Made by a program: the position numbers and the translations under genes. A model generated the notes under the pieces. The model was not told the origin of the DNA, made no database searches, and worked only from the letters and a program-made list of their open reading frames with translations. Shown here piece after piece: positions 1-9,354 of a DNA stretch of 64,000 bases. The stretch's first letter is position 1, and each line of letters starts with the position of its first letter. Origin of the DNA: SHAN690 sp041391765 (GTDB taxonomy: Bacteria > Bacteroidota > Bacteroidia > Flavobacteriales_G > Salibacteraceae); the NCBI GenBank assembly GCA_041391765.1, contig JAWKNJ010000029.1, positions 1-64,000 on the forward strand, read 5' to 3'.

Positions 1-2640
1 CATTGATATGAAACCCCACCTTTGGCTTTAAGTTGAGTGGTGTCGCCAATGCAAATTTCCTGATCCTCACCGGCCGAATAATTCGGCACTGGAAATACCT
101 CAACTTCAATCGATCCGATTGACTGACATCCACCAGGACCTGTGGCAGTTACAAAGTACTCAACCGCAGAATCAGGCGAAACAGTTGGATTTGCTGTCAA
201 TGCCCCTGCCAGATTTATCGCAGGACCCCATACATAGGTATTCGCACCAGTCACATGCAATTTGGTTGAACCATTCAAACATATCGTGGGATTATCAATT
301 GTGACGCTCAACACCGGTAATGGCGTCACAGCCAAATTGTAAGTCGTATCACTAACGCATTCAAATCCATCTGTTGCAGTAATAGTGTAAGTTGTGGTGT
401 CTGGAGGAGTGGCAATTACTGTGTCGTTGTTATTACCGTCCAACTGTAAATAAGATGTTGGTGACCACTGGTAATTGTATCCATTTGCAATGACCATTTG
501 CCTTGAGTCTCCCACGCAAATTCCACCGCCTACTGGTGTGATTGGAATAATCGGAAGAGGAAGAACTACGATGGTAGTTTCAGCAGAATCAACACAACCA
601 AATACGTCCATACCATAAACTTCGTAGGTAGAAGTCGTGGTTGGCTGCGCAATAACGCTTGCCTGATTGTAGGCATTCAGCCCAGCAACAGGCGCCCATT
701 GATAAGTTGTCGCACCAATTGCTTCTAATTGCGTTGTTATTCCCAAACATACCGAATCGGTATCCGCCACTAATTGCAATGGAGGCAGCTCAAGCATGTT
801 CACTATGACCGTGTCTGTGTTAATGCAACCGTTGGAGTCAACTCCTTCTACAACGTAGGATGTATCGACATCTACCAAGGCTACCACACTGTTGCCCGTG
901 GTAGCTGATAGGTTGTATGCGGGGCTCCAAGTGTATGTTTGTGCTCCTGCCACCGTGAATGTATCACTCAAACCATAACACACTTCTGTGTATTGAGGAG
1001 CCACAACCACATTTGGTAGAGGATAAATTGTAACCAAGATCGTATCGCGACCGACACAACCATTTAAGTCCGTACCAACAACTTCATAAGTAGTAGTATC
1101 CGTTGGAAAAGCCATCACGGAACTACCAGTCGATGCACTTAACGTAAGACTTGGTGACCACACATATGTGGATGCTCCAAACACTGAGAGCTGAGCCGTT
1201 TCATAAATACAAAAAGCTGTGTCCTCTGGAAGTATGTAAACTGCCGGCAGCGTATCTACAGTAACATCTATTTCAGCAGAATCAACGCATCCATTGGCTG
1301 CTGTCGCAAACACTTCGTAGGTTGTAAACTGAGTCGGAGAAACATTGATCGATGCTCCAGTCATGTTACTACCCATAGGCTGTGGAACCCATAAGTATGA
1401 CAGAGCCCCTGAAGCTGTCAATTGCACAGTGTCTTCCAAGCAAATTGTGTCGCTCGTAAGGTTGAGGACAAGCACGGGTAAAGGTTTCACTTCAATGTCA
1501 ATCGTATTTGAATCCAGACATCCAAAGGCTGAAGTTCCAACAACGGTATAGGTGGTTGTAATAGGTGGACTTGCCAAAACGGAAGCAATAGTTGAGTCAT
1601 TCAATCCGGTTCCGGGAGACCAAGCATAGGCTGCGGCACCCGAAGCAACAATGGAAATGGAGTCATCTGCACAAATGGTATCGCTCGCTGCTATCAGCGT
1701 TATCACGGGCAATGGCTGAACGTAAAGGGTTGTAGAGTCTCCCCCAAAGCCGGTGCAGTTAGCATCAGAAACGCTAATAGGAACGTAAGACCCCGAATCC
1801 ATGGCGATGAAGCTATCAACTGAAGTTGTTATACCCGAAATTGTAAACGTATCACCGGATGTTGCATAGGTCACCGTCCAAGGTCCTGTCCCAGTAAACG
1901 TCATGATAATCGGAAGGGAATCTCCAAAACAAATCGAATCACCTCCCGAAAAATTGACCGTTGGCAAGTCCAATACGTCCACTAAAAATGAAGACGTATC
2001 CACGCAACCGTTAGTGTCCGTGCCTATTACATTATAAGTAGTGTCTACCGTGGTGTAAGTTTGAATCGTGGTTCCAGTAGTTGCGCTTATCGCATAATTT
2101 GGATACCACTGATACGTATTCGCACCGGAAGCTGAAATAGCCATGGTGTCTCCGAAGCACAACACCGGATTTGGCGGACTCACGATGGGCTGGGCGAAAT
2201 TGGTCACTAAGACCGTGTCTGTAGAATAACAGGTATTCGTATCTGTAACCACACAGATGTAGGTCCCGGGAGTGCTCGTAACCAATGAGTCAATGGTAGA
2301 ACCAGTATTCCATAAGTACGTTACCGTTGTATCCGGCCCACTGGCATAGAATATAACGGTGTCTCCATTGCAGATCAGGGTGTCAGCTCCCAAATCCAAG
2401 ACAGGCGTTGAAAAGTGATCGATATCAACCGTGTCGCTTTTGTAACAGCCATATGCGTTTGTCACAGTGAGGAAATACTCTCCGGCAGCATTGGCTTGAA
2501 TTGCTTGAGTGGTCTCTCCCGTATTCCAGAGGTATGTATTGAAAGTACCCGCATCGAGAATCACAGTATCGTGGGGACAGATTGTTGTATCCAGATCGAG
2601 TATGATGATCGTGTCATGCACCTCCACAGTTGAATAAGCG
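1..2640 (-). repeat. Tandem Ig/PKD-like protein repeats within the giant exported protein
   Basis: Equivalent motifs recur roughly every 220-240 bp. For example, the codons for an N-G-C-type motif (seen on the + strand as caaccatt/caaccgtt-like strings) fall near 597, 829, 1066, 1288, 1527 and 2008. That is a period of ~75-80 residues. The copies are diverged at DNA level, so they are old protein modules, not a recent DNA duplication. Confidence 0.65.
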
Positions 2641-3557
2641 GTGTCAGTGCAATTCAAATAGTCTGTTACGACAAGTCTTACTGTATATGTTCCGGCAGCA
2701 TTGTAAAGATGTCGGCCATTGGTATCATTACTTGTTCCGCCATCACCAAAATCCCAATCCCAGGCTACCAATGTATTGTTAACAGGGACGCCTGCAGCGT
2801 TTGCACAAGAATCACTTAAGGCAATGAACTCTGCTGTATCGCCTAAGCACACATTAGGCGTTAATACCTTAAACGCAGCTGCAACCTCATAGGAAAAATC
2901 TGAGTAAGTAACGTCCGCTAAAGAGTAATTGTAAAATCCGAATCTACCCGGAGGGAAGCATCCATTAATATCAAAAATTGTATCCCCATCGATATTAATG
3001 ACAACGCGCGTATTTGTATAAGTGAGCGTAAATGAATACGTCTGTAAGTCATTCCATCCCAAACCATTACCATACTGAGATGCGATGAGTGTAGCATAAG
3101 GACCCGCCTTAGAAGAAAATGCCTGTGCAAGATTCGTGATGGGTCCATTCATGCGCGATAAGGAATATCCTTCAGGACCGAAGAATCCATTAAAATTTTG
3201 ATCTGCCTGTTTCCAATCAAACAAGTAGAAATCATAGTTGGAAGAATTTCCGGCATCCGGCTCCTCATAGCCAAATACAAATCCAATCCAGTCGTCATCT
3301 GCGGTCGTATTCACCCTGATATCACCAGAAATACGAACATTAATAAAACTGTCCGGACTTACATAAAATGTTGGATCACCATTGATGCTTTGAGTAACAG
3401 AGTTTCCTCCACCACCAACCGTCCAGGTTCCGTTGGCGGCAATTCCCTCCTTGATCCATGTGGATAAATCAATGCTATCACCACACTGACTGCGAGCGTT
3501 AATTGTGAATAGCTGAAACATCGCAACGCATGCGAAAAATAGTAAACGTCTAACCAT
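1..3557 (-). CDS. Giant exported repeat protein with lectin-like N-terminal domain (partial, C-terminus off left edge)
   Basis: The frame stays open from an ATG at 3557 to the window edge, giving 1185 residues with no stop seen. It begins with a signal peptide (MVRRLLFFACVAMFQLF, then a cut near NARSQ). Residues ~25-240 resemble a thrombospondin C-terminal / L-type lectin-like fold (DDDWIGFVFGYEEP, YDFYLFDWKQ). A PKD-like module follows (WDWDFGDGG), then a long run of ~75-80-residue Ig-like modules, each with a Cys near its start (for example ICxxDTVxL), a Y-x-W-x-P/T motif and a central V-T-x-T-N-G-C-type motif. This is typical of T9SS-exported Bacteroidota surface adhesins that end in a CHU_C or type A sorting domain; that end would lie outside the window. 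Function is inferred: a surface adhesin or matrix protein. An inverted repeat (CATTCGC-AGA-GCGAATG, 3584-3600) lies just upstream of the start. Confidence 0.85.
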   Translation of the reverse strand, partial: MVRRLLFFACVAMFQLFTINARSQCGDSIDLSTWIKEGIAANGTWTVGGGGNSVTQSINGDPTFYVSPDSFINVRISGDIRVNTTADDDWIGFVFGYEEPDAGNSSNYDFYLFDWKQADQNFNGFFGPEGYSLSRMNGPITNLAQAFSSKAGPYATLIASQYGNGLGWNDLQTYSFTLTYTNTRVVINIDGDTIFDINGCFPPGRFGFYNYSLADVTYSDFSYEVAAAFKVLTPNVCLGDTAEFIALSDSCANAAGVPVNNTLVAWDWDFGDGGTSNDTNGRHLYNAAGTYTVRLVVTDYLNCTDTAYSTVEVHDTIIILDLDTTICPHDTVILDAGTFNTYLWNTGETTQAIQANAAGEYFLTVTNAYGCYKSDTVDIDHFSTPVLDLGADTLICNGDTVIFYASGPDTTVTYLWNTGSTIDSLVTSTPGTYICVVTDTNTCYSTDTVLVTNFAQPIVSPPNPVLCFGDTMAISASGANTYQWYPNYAISATTGTTIQTYTTVDTTYNVIGTDTNGCVDTSSFLVDVLDLPTVNFSGGDSICFGDSLPIIMTFTGTGPWTVTYATSGDTFTISGITTSVDSFIAMDSGSYVPISVSDANCTGFGGDSTTLYVQPLPVITLIAASDTICADDSISIVASGAAAYAWSPGTGLNDSTIASVLASPPITTTYTVVGTSAFGCLDSNTIDIEVKPLPVLVLNLTSDTICLEDTVQLTASGALSYLWVPQPMGSNMTGASINVSPTQFTTYEVFATAANGCVDSAEIDVTVDTLPAVYILPEDTAFCIYETAQLSVFGASTYVWSPSLTLSASTGSSVMAFPTDTTTYEVVGTDLNGCVGRDTILVTIYPLPNVVVAPQYTEVCYGLSDTFTVAGAQTYTWSPAYNLSATTGNSVVALVDVDTSYVVEGVDSNGCINTDTVIVNMLELPPLQLVADTDSVCLGITTQLEAIGATTYQWAPVAGLNAYNQASVIAQPTTTSTYEVYGMDVFGCVDSAETTIVVLPLPIIPITPVGGGICVGDSRQMVIANGYNYQWSPTSYLQLDGNNNDTVIATPPDTTTYTITATDGFECVSDTTYNLAVTPLPVLSVTIDNPTICLNGSTKLHVTGANTYVWGPAINLAGALTANPTVSPDSAVEYFVTATGPGGCQSIGSIEVEVFPVPNYSAGEDQEICIGDTTQLKAKGGVSYQ

Positions 3558-3744
3558 GTTTTATATCCTCAATGTCCTGTAGCCATTCGCAGAGCGAATG
3601 TAGTATCTGCATCGGCAATCACCATGAGATACATGTAATCTTTGATACGCATCAACATCACCAAGGTTGTGTGAATCTTTTGGGACTGAAAAATAAACTA
3701 GACCATTACGGCATTTTGACAGATAAAACCTCAATCGAATTCTG

Positions 3745-4977
3745 TCATTTTCGATTCTTTGCTTCAATCCAGCGAGACATGTATTCGGTGCTCTTATGTG
3801 TGTGATGCATGAGCATTTTTCCTATGAAATTTTCATTTCTGTGTTCTGTCAAATGTTCGGAAATCGATTCTAATTTTCGATCAAAGCTCGAGGTGTATTC
3901 TGCTCTATCGAAGCGCTGATTCAAGAGCTGGAACCCCTGATCTTGGGCAACTTTCCAAGTTTCAGCGTTCTCATGCAGCTCAACCGCTCGAGTGGCTAAT
4001 CGCTCAAAATCATCTTCGATTGCACCACCCCAATGGATTCCATCGGACATTCCTTCTGCACCAATATGAGTTGTGACACTTGGAGTTCCGTTTCGCATGG
4101 CATCAATCAGCTTACCCTTTTGACCGGCTCCAAAACGTAACGGAGCGATTAGCACCCGACTATTTCGAATCACGTCATCCGCACTTTCAGCTCTTCCATG
4201 AACTAAAAAACCAGAGTCCAGATCATTCAACTTCAAGTCTTCGGCACTAGCGTGCGAGCCATAAGCATTCAAAATGGCATCAGGAATCTGCTTCTGAATG
4301 AGCGGCCAAATCTCATTTTTAAGAATGCGCAAAGCATCCTTGTTGGGTGCATGAAGAAAGTTTCCTATGCTGACAAAACCAGTGCGATTCTCAAATGATG
4401 GTAGTATCGAAATCTCTCGTTCCTGAATTGATTCAGGTAAAAAAGGCAAGTAATGACGAATAGAATCCGGGATATGAAAAACATCGTTCAGCAATTGCAT
4501 TTCAGCTTCCGAAATGACCAACGATAAATCGGATCGAAATATGGAGGCTACCTCCCGCAAAGCAGTCTCAGATTTCAGGTCATCCAAATGGAATGGCTTG
4601 TTCTTTTCAACGGCTAGCTGACGCGCTTTGCGCAAACAATGTAAGTCCTCCAAGTCAAGAATTCGAATGGCCACAGGACAGGTTTGAGAAACTCTCCAAC
4701 CAAACTGCTCTTCAACCATAAATCGGTCAAAAACTACAATATGCGGATCGAGTTCAGCAATAAAAGCATCAAATGATATATGGTTCAATTGTATGCTATG
4801 CTTTATGCAGCCCAGTTCCCGCAATTGCGAAATATGATCTGGTACTTGAGCAGCCGAAGCAAAATGCAGCTCCATGCCCTTTTCATTAAAATGGCGCAGC
4901 AACTGTAGGATTCTAACCCCGGCTGCCGTAGCATTAGGATCTGGCCACTGATGTCCGATGAATAGCACTCTATTCAT
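3745..4977 (-). CDS. Glycosyltransferase, GT4-like
   Basis: A protein of about 410 residues. The N-terminal Rossmann start MNRVLFIGHQWPDPNATAAG is followed by a C-terminal GT-B nucleotide-sugar region with the motif APLRFGAGQKGKLIDAMRNG and nearby GAEGM, typical of GT4/GT1 'glycosyltransferase' proteins of Bacteroidota. I prefer the ATG at 4977, which overlaps the upstream stop by 8 nt (ATGAATAG). An upstream in-frame start at 4998 would add MTRSKPC. It is co-transcribed with the AlgX/AlgJ-like gene upstream, so the pair probably builds or modifies a surface glycan. The C-terminal ~40 residues (HHTHKSTEYMSRW...) are outside the recognised fold. Acceptor and sugar donor cannot be told from sequence. 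Confidence 0.85.
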   Translation of the reverse strand: MNRVLFIGHQWPDPNATAAGVRILQLLRHFNEKGMELHFASAAQVPDHISQLRELGCIKHSIQLNHISFDAFIAELDPHIVVFDRFMVEEQFGWRVSQTCPVAIRILDLEDLHCLRKARQLAVEKNKPFHLDDLKSETALREVASIFRSDLSLVISEAEMQLLNDVFHIPDSIRHYLPFLPESIQEREISILPSFENRTGFVSIGNFLHAPNKDALRILKNEIWPLIQKQIPDAILNAYGSHASAEDLKLNDLDSGFLVHGRAESADDVIRNSRVLIAPLRFGAGQKGKLIDAMRNGTPSVTTHIGAEGMSDGIHWGGAIEDDFERLATRAVELHENAETWKVAQDQGFQLLNQRFDRAEYTSSFDRKLESISEHLTEHRNENFIGKMLMHHTHKSTEYMSRWIEAKNRK

Positions 4978-6052
4978 GCAAGGCTTGGATCGCGTCATTC
5001 ATAAATCCCCAACCCAATGTTGTGAAGGCGTCTTCGTTACTCAACAGAATCACAACCTCTGCATCATTCAGTGCATTCATCCGCATTTGCTCGGTTAATT
5101 CTCCTCTATTATTCACATCAGTCGTCATCACTGATTTGTTGTAGTAGAGCATTTTAGAATCTGGGGCGAACATTTCATTTACTATTCCGAGATACACAAA
5201 CATGGTGTAGTAGCTATCTCCGACAATCAACGCCTTTGCTTGACGCTTGCCTTCAAAAACGAGTCTCGGATAGGCTAGCTCCTCTTTGCCGGGTCGGGTC
5301 ACTATGTTCAACAATCCATGCAAATCCTTGTCCGTCTTTCGCGGGTATTCATCAACTTTTAGCTCTGTCATTACAAGCATTCCTTCGGACACACCAAGAT
5401 CATCTAGTTTTTCTTGAATGCGCTGAGCTGCCAGTGAAGCTCCATACAATGACCAATGAGATCCGCTTTTTGAGAATAGTGGATACTTATGGTCCAATCC
5501 CTGAAATTCACTTATAAAGTCCACCATTTCGATACCTCTTTCATGAATCAATTGCCTCATTTCTGAATAGTTGGTGAACACACCGTCACATTCTAAATCA
5601 AGCTTATTTTGGTGATATCGGAGCTTGTTTGGAGCTATGATGAACAAGAACTTTTTGCCGTGATCGTTGAGCAATTGGTCGAGAAATTGCAGAGAATCGG
5701 CAACATGATTAAGTCTGTCCACTCCCAAATAATTTTCCCCGCAAACTGCAGGTATGTATGTTCCTTCAAACAGGTAATCGTCTTTTCCTTTCAATACAAA
5801 AGGGCCACATTCATCAAACATCGAATACATCAATTGGTTATGTAAACGAATCATGGCCTCTCTGAATCCAAATGTCTTGGTGACCACCCGATTCGCAGAT
5901 CGCTGAAAAGTCATGTCGGCCGCTCTGCCGAGCGTAGGCGACACAAGTGTGTCTTCAAATAAGTAACCAGAAAGACTCACAGTTCGCAGGGGATGAAAAA
6001 GCGTTTGCACCGCTATTAACAATAGGATGCAAAGCGATGCCAGAATATGCAC
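4970..6052 (-). CDS. AlgX/AlgJ-like SGNH-hydrolase-fold protein, probable polysaccharide O-acyltransferase
   Basis: 360 residues with an N-terminal signal anchor (ILASLCILLLIAVQTLFH), so it acts in the periplasm or at the inner membrane. It resembles the AlgX/AlgJ/DHHW group of SGNH-like enzymes that O-acetylate exopolysaccharide. Visible features are FGFREAMIRLHN (~61-72), the 'KGKDDYLFEG' segment (~88-97), GSHWSLYGA with a candidate catalytic His199, and a GDSY motif with candidate nucleophile Ser280. The start is GTG; the frame stays open ~45 nt upstream (..EKRRYSE) without an ATG, and this upstream stretch adjoins the indel-rich region, so the true start may be hidden. No MBOAT partner (AlgI type) is seen nearby. 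The downstream gene is a glycosyltransferase with an 8-nt overlap. Confidence 0.75.
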   Translation of the reverse strand: MHILASLCILLLIAVQTLFHPLRTVSLSGYLFEDTLVSPTLGRAADMTFQRSANRVVTKTFGFREAMIRLHNQLMYSMFDECGPFVLKGKDDYLFEGTYIPAVCGENYLGVDRLNHVADSLQFLDQLLNDHGKKFLFIIAPNKLRYHQNKLDLECDGVFTNYSEMRQLIHERGIEMVDFISEFQGLDHKYPLFSKSGSHWSLYGASLAAQRIQEKLDDLGVSEGMLVMTELKVDEYPRKTDKDLHGLLNIVTRPGKEELAYPRLVFEGKRQAKALIVGDSYYTMFVYLGIVNEMFAPDSKMLYYNKSVMTTDVNNRGELTEQMRMNALNDAEVVILLSNEDAFTTLGWGFMNDAIQALHE

Positions 6053-6056
6053 CTCG

Positions 6057-6780
6057 CTATATCTCCTTTTTTCGATTGCGAACTTGTTTGGTGAAGAGGC
6101 AACTCACTTTCAGGTCAACACCGAAAGAATTCAGTCGCACGGAGAAAGGGTCGCTTGAATTGAATTGTCTGCACAATCACGGGCATCATTGACTTGAAAC
6201 TGATACATGGGCTGAACGACAAGCACTATCCTGCTTTTTCAAATATGCTGCTTCGCCAACTCCAGCATGCGCTCCGACGTAGTAGTCCACAAAAAGGTTA
6301 ATGTTACTTGCTCCATTTGAAGCATCCAGAATTCCTTGTTCTGGCCTTAATTCATCAGAATAATTTTTATTCCGAACGCGCTCTGAAAACATATAACCTC
6401 CCGCCATGCCAAAGGAATAGATCATCTCAACTTTTCGAGCCAGTCGATGATGAAAATTCAGGTATAGCGGAACGGCAGCAACGTGCGCGCTCATCAACGT
6501 AACGCCTTGTTTTCCATTTTGTTCTGCTGATGGATCCACATTTCGAAAGCCCTTGTTCATGTACATTACCCCGGTGCTGAAGCTGAGCTAGATGGATCAA
6601 AAGCGTTTATACTCGATTCCAAAATTGTAGGATAACTTCCTTCCCCATTAACAAAAAATATACGCAGTGGCATTAGGCGAAGTGCTAAACCACAACCACT
6701 CCAACGTTGGCGACATCAGCAGATTAATCTGAAACTTTTCACCACCAGCCTTGCGGTTAGTGTGAAAACCGTCAGTAAAC
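6057..6780 (-). pseudogene. Outer-membrane beta-barrel protein (PorT/OMP_b-brl_2-like), frame broken by several indels
   Basis: Only 6186-6566 is one open frame (126 residues), but barrel-like sequence continues in other frames on both sides. Downstream, RIVLVVQPMYQFQVNDARD follows a shift near 6235. After another shift near 6145 comes LNSFGVDLKVSCLFTK, ending at a TAG at 6057-6059. Upstream, SFSTGVMYMNKGF, YNFGIEYKRF and GGEKFQINLLMSPTLEWLW lie in three different frames between 6590 and 6780. Spliced together these make a typical ~220-residue Bacteroidota barrel. No start codon or signal peptide is recognisable. Most shifts are repaired by adding one base to a short homopolymer, so sequencing error is more likely than true decay. 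The function of the intact protein is unknown. Confidence 0.7.
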
Positions 6781-9209
6781 CAGCCAGAGGCTACGCATAG
6801 AGGCTTGGATACTTCCGTGGGTCTACCTCTCGTGCATGATGGAATAGACCGCTTCGAATATGTCTTCGTTTGATGGCTTAGAAAATAGTCTCCGTCCGAA
6901 GCATACGCTGGGCGGTGAGCCTTGGCTGTGAGCGTTTTTGGAGCGCTGTCCAAGTGCTGATAGCCTCCCTGCCTTTCCAAAACCTCCTGCATCATGAATG
7001 CTGATGCGCCACCTGGAACATCTTCATCCACAAACAAAATGCGGTTGGTTTTCTTAAGACTCTCCACAATTTCACCATCTAGGTCAAATGGAAGTAAGGT
7101 TTGAACATCAATTACTTCTATCGAGATTCCAACTTCTCTGAGTTGCTTGGCTACTTCGGTGCACATTCTGACCATTGAGCCATATGTAACCAACGTTACA
7201 TCTTCGCCTTCGGTCATTACTTCCACCTTTCCGAGCTGAACTTTGAACTCACCTAGGTTCGATGGTAATTGCTCTTTCAAGCGATAGCCGTTTAATGATT
7301 CAATAACGATTGCCGGATCATCTCCGCTCATCAAGGTATTATACATTCCTGCCGCTTGAGACATGTTTCTCGGAACGCAAACATGCATGCCTCTCAATGA
7401 ATTGATGATCATTCCCATGGGAGAACCGCTGTGCCAGATGCCTTCCAAACGATGTCCTCTGGTTCTGATGATCAGCGGAGCTTTTTGACCACCCTTGGTT
7501 CGGTATTGAACCGTTGCCAAGTCATCACTTAAAATCTGAACTGCATAAAGCAAGTAATCCAAGTACTGAATTTCTGCAATGGGTCGAAGACCTCTCATCG
7601 CCATACCAATGCCTTGACCAACGATGGTGCACTCTCGAATACCGGTATCGAACACACGATGTTCACCATACTTTGCTTGCAGGCCTTCAAGGCCCTGATT
7701 CACACCACCTATCTTACCGGAATCTTCACCGAATATGATAAGCTCGGGATATTTACTCAACAGCGCATCGAAATTGTCTCTTAGGATCTCGCGACCGTCC
7801 ACCATTTTGTCTTCTGCGTATTCCTGTGATACTGGCTCAACCTTCAAAGGCGACTCTTCGCTTTGGCTATAAAGATGAGATGAGTAGCGATCGGCATTAA
7901 TTTCTAATCCTTGCTTAATCCAACCGGACAATGCCGACTTCGAAGACAAATTCTCGGAGCGTGCATATCGCAGTGCTTTGCGTGCCGCCTCGTAAATCTC
8001 TTTCCTCAACGGATCAACTGTAGCGTCCAACTCATCTTTCACCTTATTGATGAACACAGTATTTTTACTCTCCGCACCCAAGTTGGCGATCAGTTTAACC
8101 ACTTCTGCCTTATCTTCTTTGATGGGATTTAGAAAAGCATTCCAAGCATTTGACTTCGCATCTCGAGCTGTTTTCTTTGCTTCTTGTTCGAGTTCGTTCA
8201 GCTCATCCTCCGATGCCAAGTTCTTGCCTAAAATCCACTCTTTGAACTTTTTTATCGGATCAAAATCCTTCTCCCATTGAAGTCGTTCAGGTGACTTGTA
8301 ACGCTCATGAGAACCACTGGTGCTGTGTCCTTGAGGTTGTGTTACCTCTTCCACGTGAATCAACACAGGAATGTGTTCTTCACGAGCAATTTTGACCGCC
8401 TTTTCATAGGTTAACACCAGGTTAGGATAGTCCCAACCTTTCACTTTAAAAATCTCAAATCCGGGTTTTTCTTTGGTTCGCTGAAAGCCCGAAAGTGCTT
8501 CGCTGATGCTCTGCTTGATGGTCTGCAGTTCTTTGGGGACTGAAATTCCATGACCATCGTCCCAAACGGACATTACCAACGGTACTTGTAACACACCGGC
8601 TGCATTCATGGTCTCCCAAAATGGCCCCTCACTTGTTGAAGCATCTCCAATGGTCCCAAAAGCGACTTCGTTGCCCTTTATGCTAAATTGTTCGTGATTG
8701 TTGAGTTCAGGATTGTTCCTGAAAAACTTACTAGACAAAGCTAATCCCAACAATCGAGGCATTTGACCCGCAGTTGGAGAGATGTCTGCCGATGAATTCG
8801 GACTTTCTGTGAGGTTCAGCCACTTCCCATTTTGATCCAATGTGCGCGAGGCGTAGTGCCCATTCATCATCCTTCCGGCTGAGGCCGGCTCATGATGTAC
8901 ATCAGCGTGCGCATAAAGCTGTGCAAAAAACTGCTCGGGAGTCAACAGTCCGGCTGCCATCATCATGGTCTGATCGCGATAGTATCCCGACCTCCAATCG
9001 CCAGGCATCCATTGTTTTGCGAGGGCAATCTGAGCCAGTTCTTTCCCATCCCCCAAAATCCCGAACTTGGCCTTGCCAGTAAGCACTTCACGTCTACCCA
9101 TCAAGCTGATTTCGCGACTGAGATTGGCCAGCCGATAGTCATTAAGAATTTCAGCTTTCAATTCGTCTTTCGAAATTTCCTTTTCTTCTGCCAATGCCGC
9201 CTGCGCCAT
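6648..9209 (-). CDS. 2-oxoacid (branched-chain type) dehydrogenase E1, alpha-beta fusion; C-terminus frameshifted
   Basis: One polypeptide carries both E1 halves. The alpha part (to ~residue 380) has the thiamine-diphosphate/Mg motif GDASTSEGPFWETMN and the HSTSGSHERY phosphorylation-loop-like segment. The beta part starts near MVDGREILRDNFDALL and has GEDSGKIGGVNQGL and the FDTGIRECTIVGQ region. It decarboxylates a 2-oxoacid and passes the acyl group to a lipoyl E2; E2/E3 are not in this window. The last ~80 residues of the open frame are not homologous. After GDYF at ~6885, adding one T restores SKPSNEDIFEAVYSIMHE, and adding one G near 6828 restores VDPRKYPSLYA with a TAG stop at 6791-6793. 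So the true gene is probably 6791-9209 and the extension to 6648 is an artefact of two 1-base deletions. Confidence 0.9.
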   Translation of the reverse strand: MAQAALAEEKEISKDELKAEILNDYRLANLSREISLMGRREVLTGKAKFGILGDGKELAQIALAKQWMPGDWRSGYYRDQTMMMAAGLLTPEQFFAQLYAHADVHHEPASAGRMMNGHYASRTLDQNGKWLNLTESPNSSADISPTAGQMPRLLGLALSSKFFRNNPELNNHEQFSIKGNEVAFGTIGDASTSEGPFWETMNAAGVLQVPLVMSVWDDGHGISVPKELQTIKQSISEALSGFQRTKEKPGFEIFKVKGWDYPNLVLTYEKAVKIAREEHIPVLIHVEEVTQPQGHSTSGSHERYKSPERLQWEKDFDPIKKFKEWILGKNLASEDELNELEQEAKKTARDAKSNAWNAFLNPIKEDKAEVVKLIANLGAESKNTVFINKVKDELDATVDPLRKEIYEAARKALRYARSENLSSKSALSGWIKQGLEINADRYSSHLYSQSEESPLKVEPVSQEYAEDKMVDGREILRDNFDALLSKYPELIIFGEDSGKIGGVNQGLEGLQAKYGEHRVFDTGIRECTIVGQGIGMAMRGLRPIAEIQYLDYLLYAVQILSDDLATVQYRTKGGQKAPLIIRTRGHRLEGIWHSGSPMGMIINSLRGMHVCVPRNMSQAAGMYNTLMSGDDPAIVIESLNGYRLKEQLPSNLGEFKVQLGKVEVMTEGEDVTLVTYGSMVRMCTEVAKQLREVGISIEVIDVQTLLPFDLDGEIVESLKKTNRILFVDEDVPGGASAFMMQEVLERQGGYQHLDSAPKTLTAKAHRPAYASDGDYFLSHQTKTYSKRSIPSCTRGRPTEVSKPLCVASGWFTDGFHTNRKAGGEKFQINLLMSPTLEWLWFSTSPNATAYIFC

Positions 9210-9354
9210 AATGTTGAACGATTTCTAATGATGAACCCAATGCAATAATTTGGGTGTGCGAAGATAAGCAATGGCAGCCGGAATGCCCACATGTGGCGAG
9301 GCCCCGAATTCCTACAAGAAACTCGAGGCCAGCCAACCTAACTAAACAGCGTTT

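Noticed and set aside
1..2640. Regular spacing of similar strings, possible CRISPR-like or DNA-level repeat
   Set aside because: The repeats are in frame, ~230 bp apart and diverged at DNA level; they are protein modules.
3561..3767. 68-residue frame between the giant repeat protein and the glycosyltransferase
   Set aside because: Overlaps the glycosyltransferase end, no signal or domain, and the sequence does not match a T9SS tail despite the ending YYIRSANGYRTLRI.
6648..6790. Unusual C-terminal extension of the E1 fusion as a new domain
   Set aside because: The stretch is the out-of-frame E1 end plus the start of the neighbouring OMP; produced by two single-base deletions.
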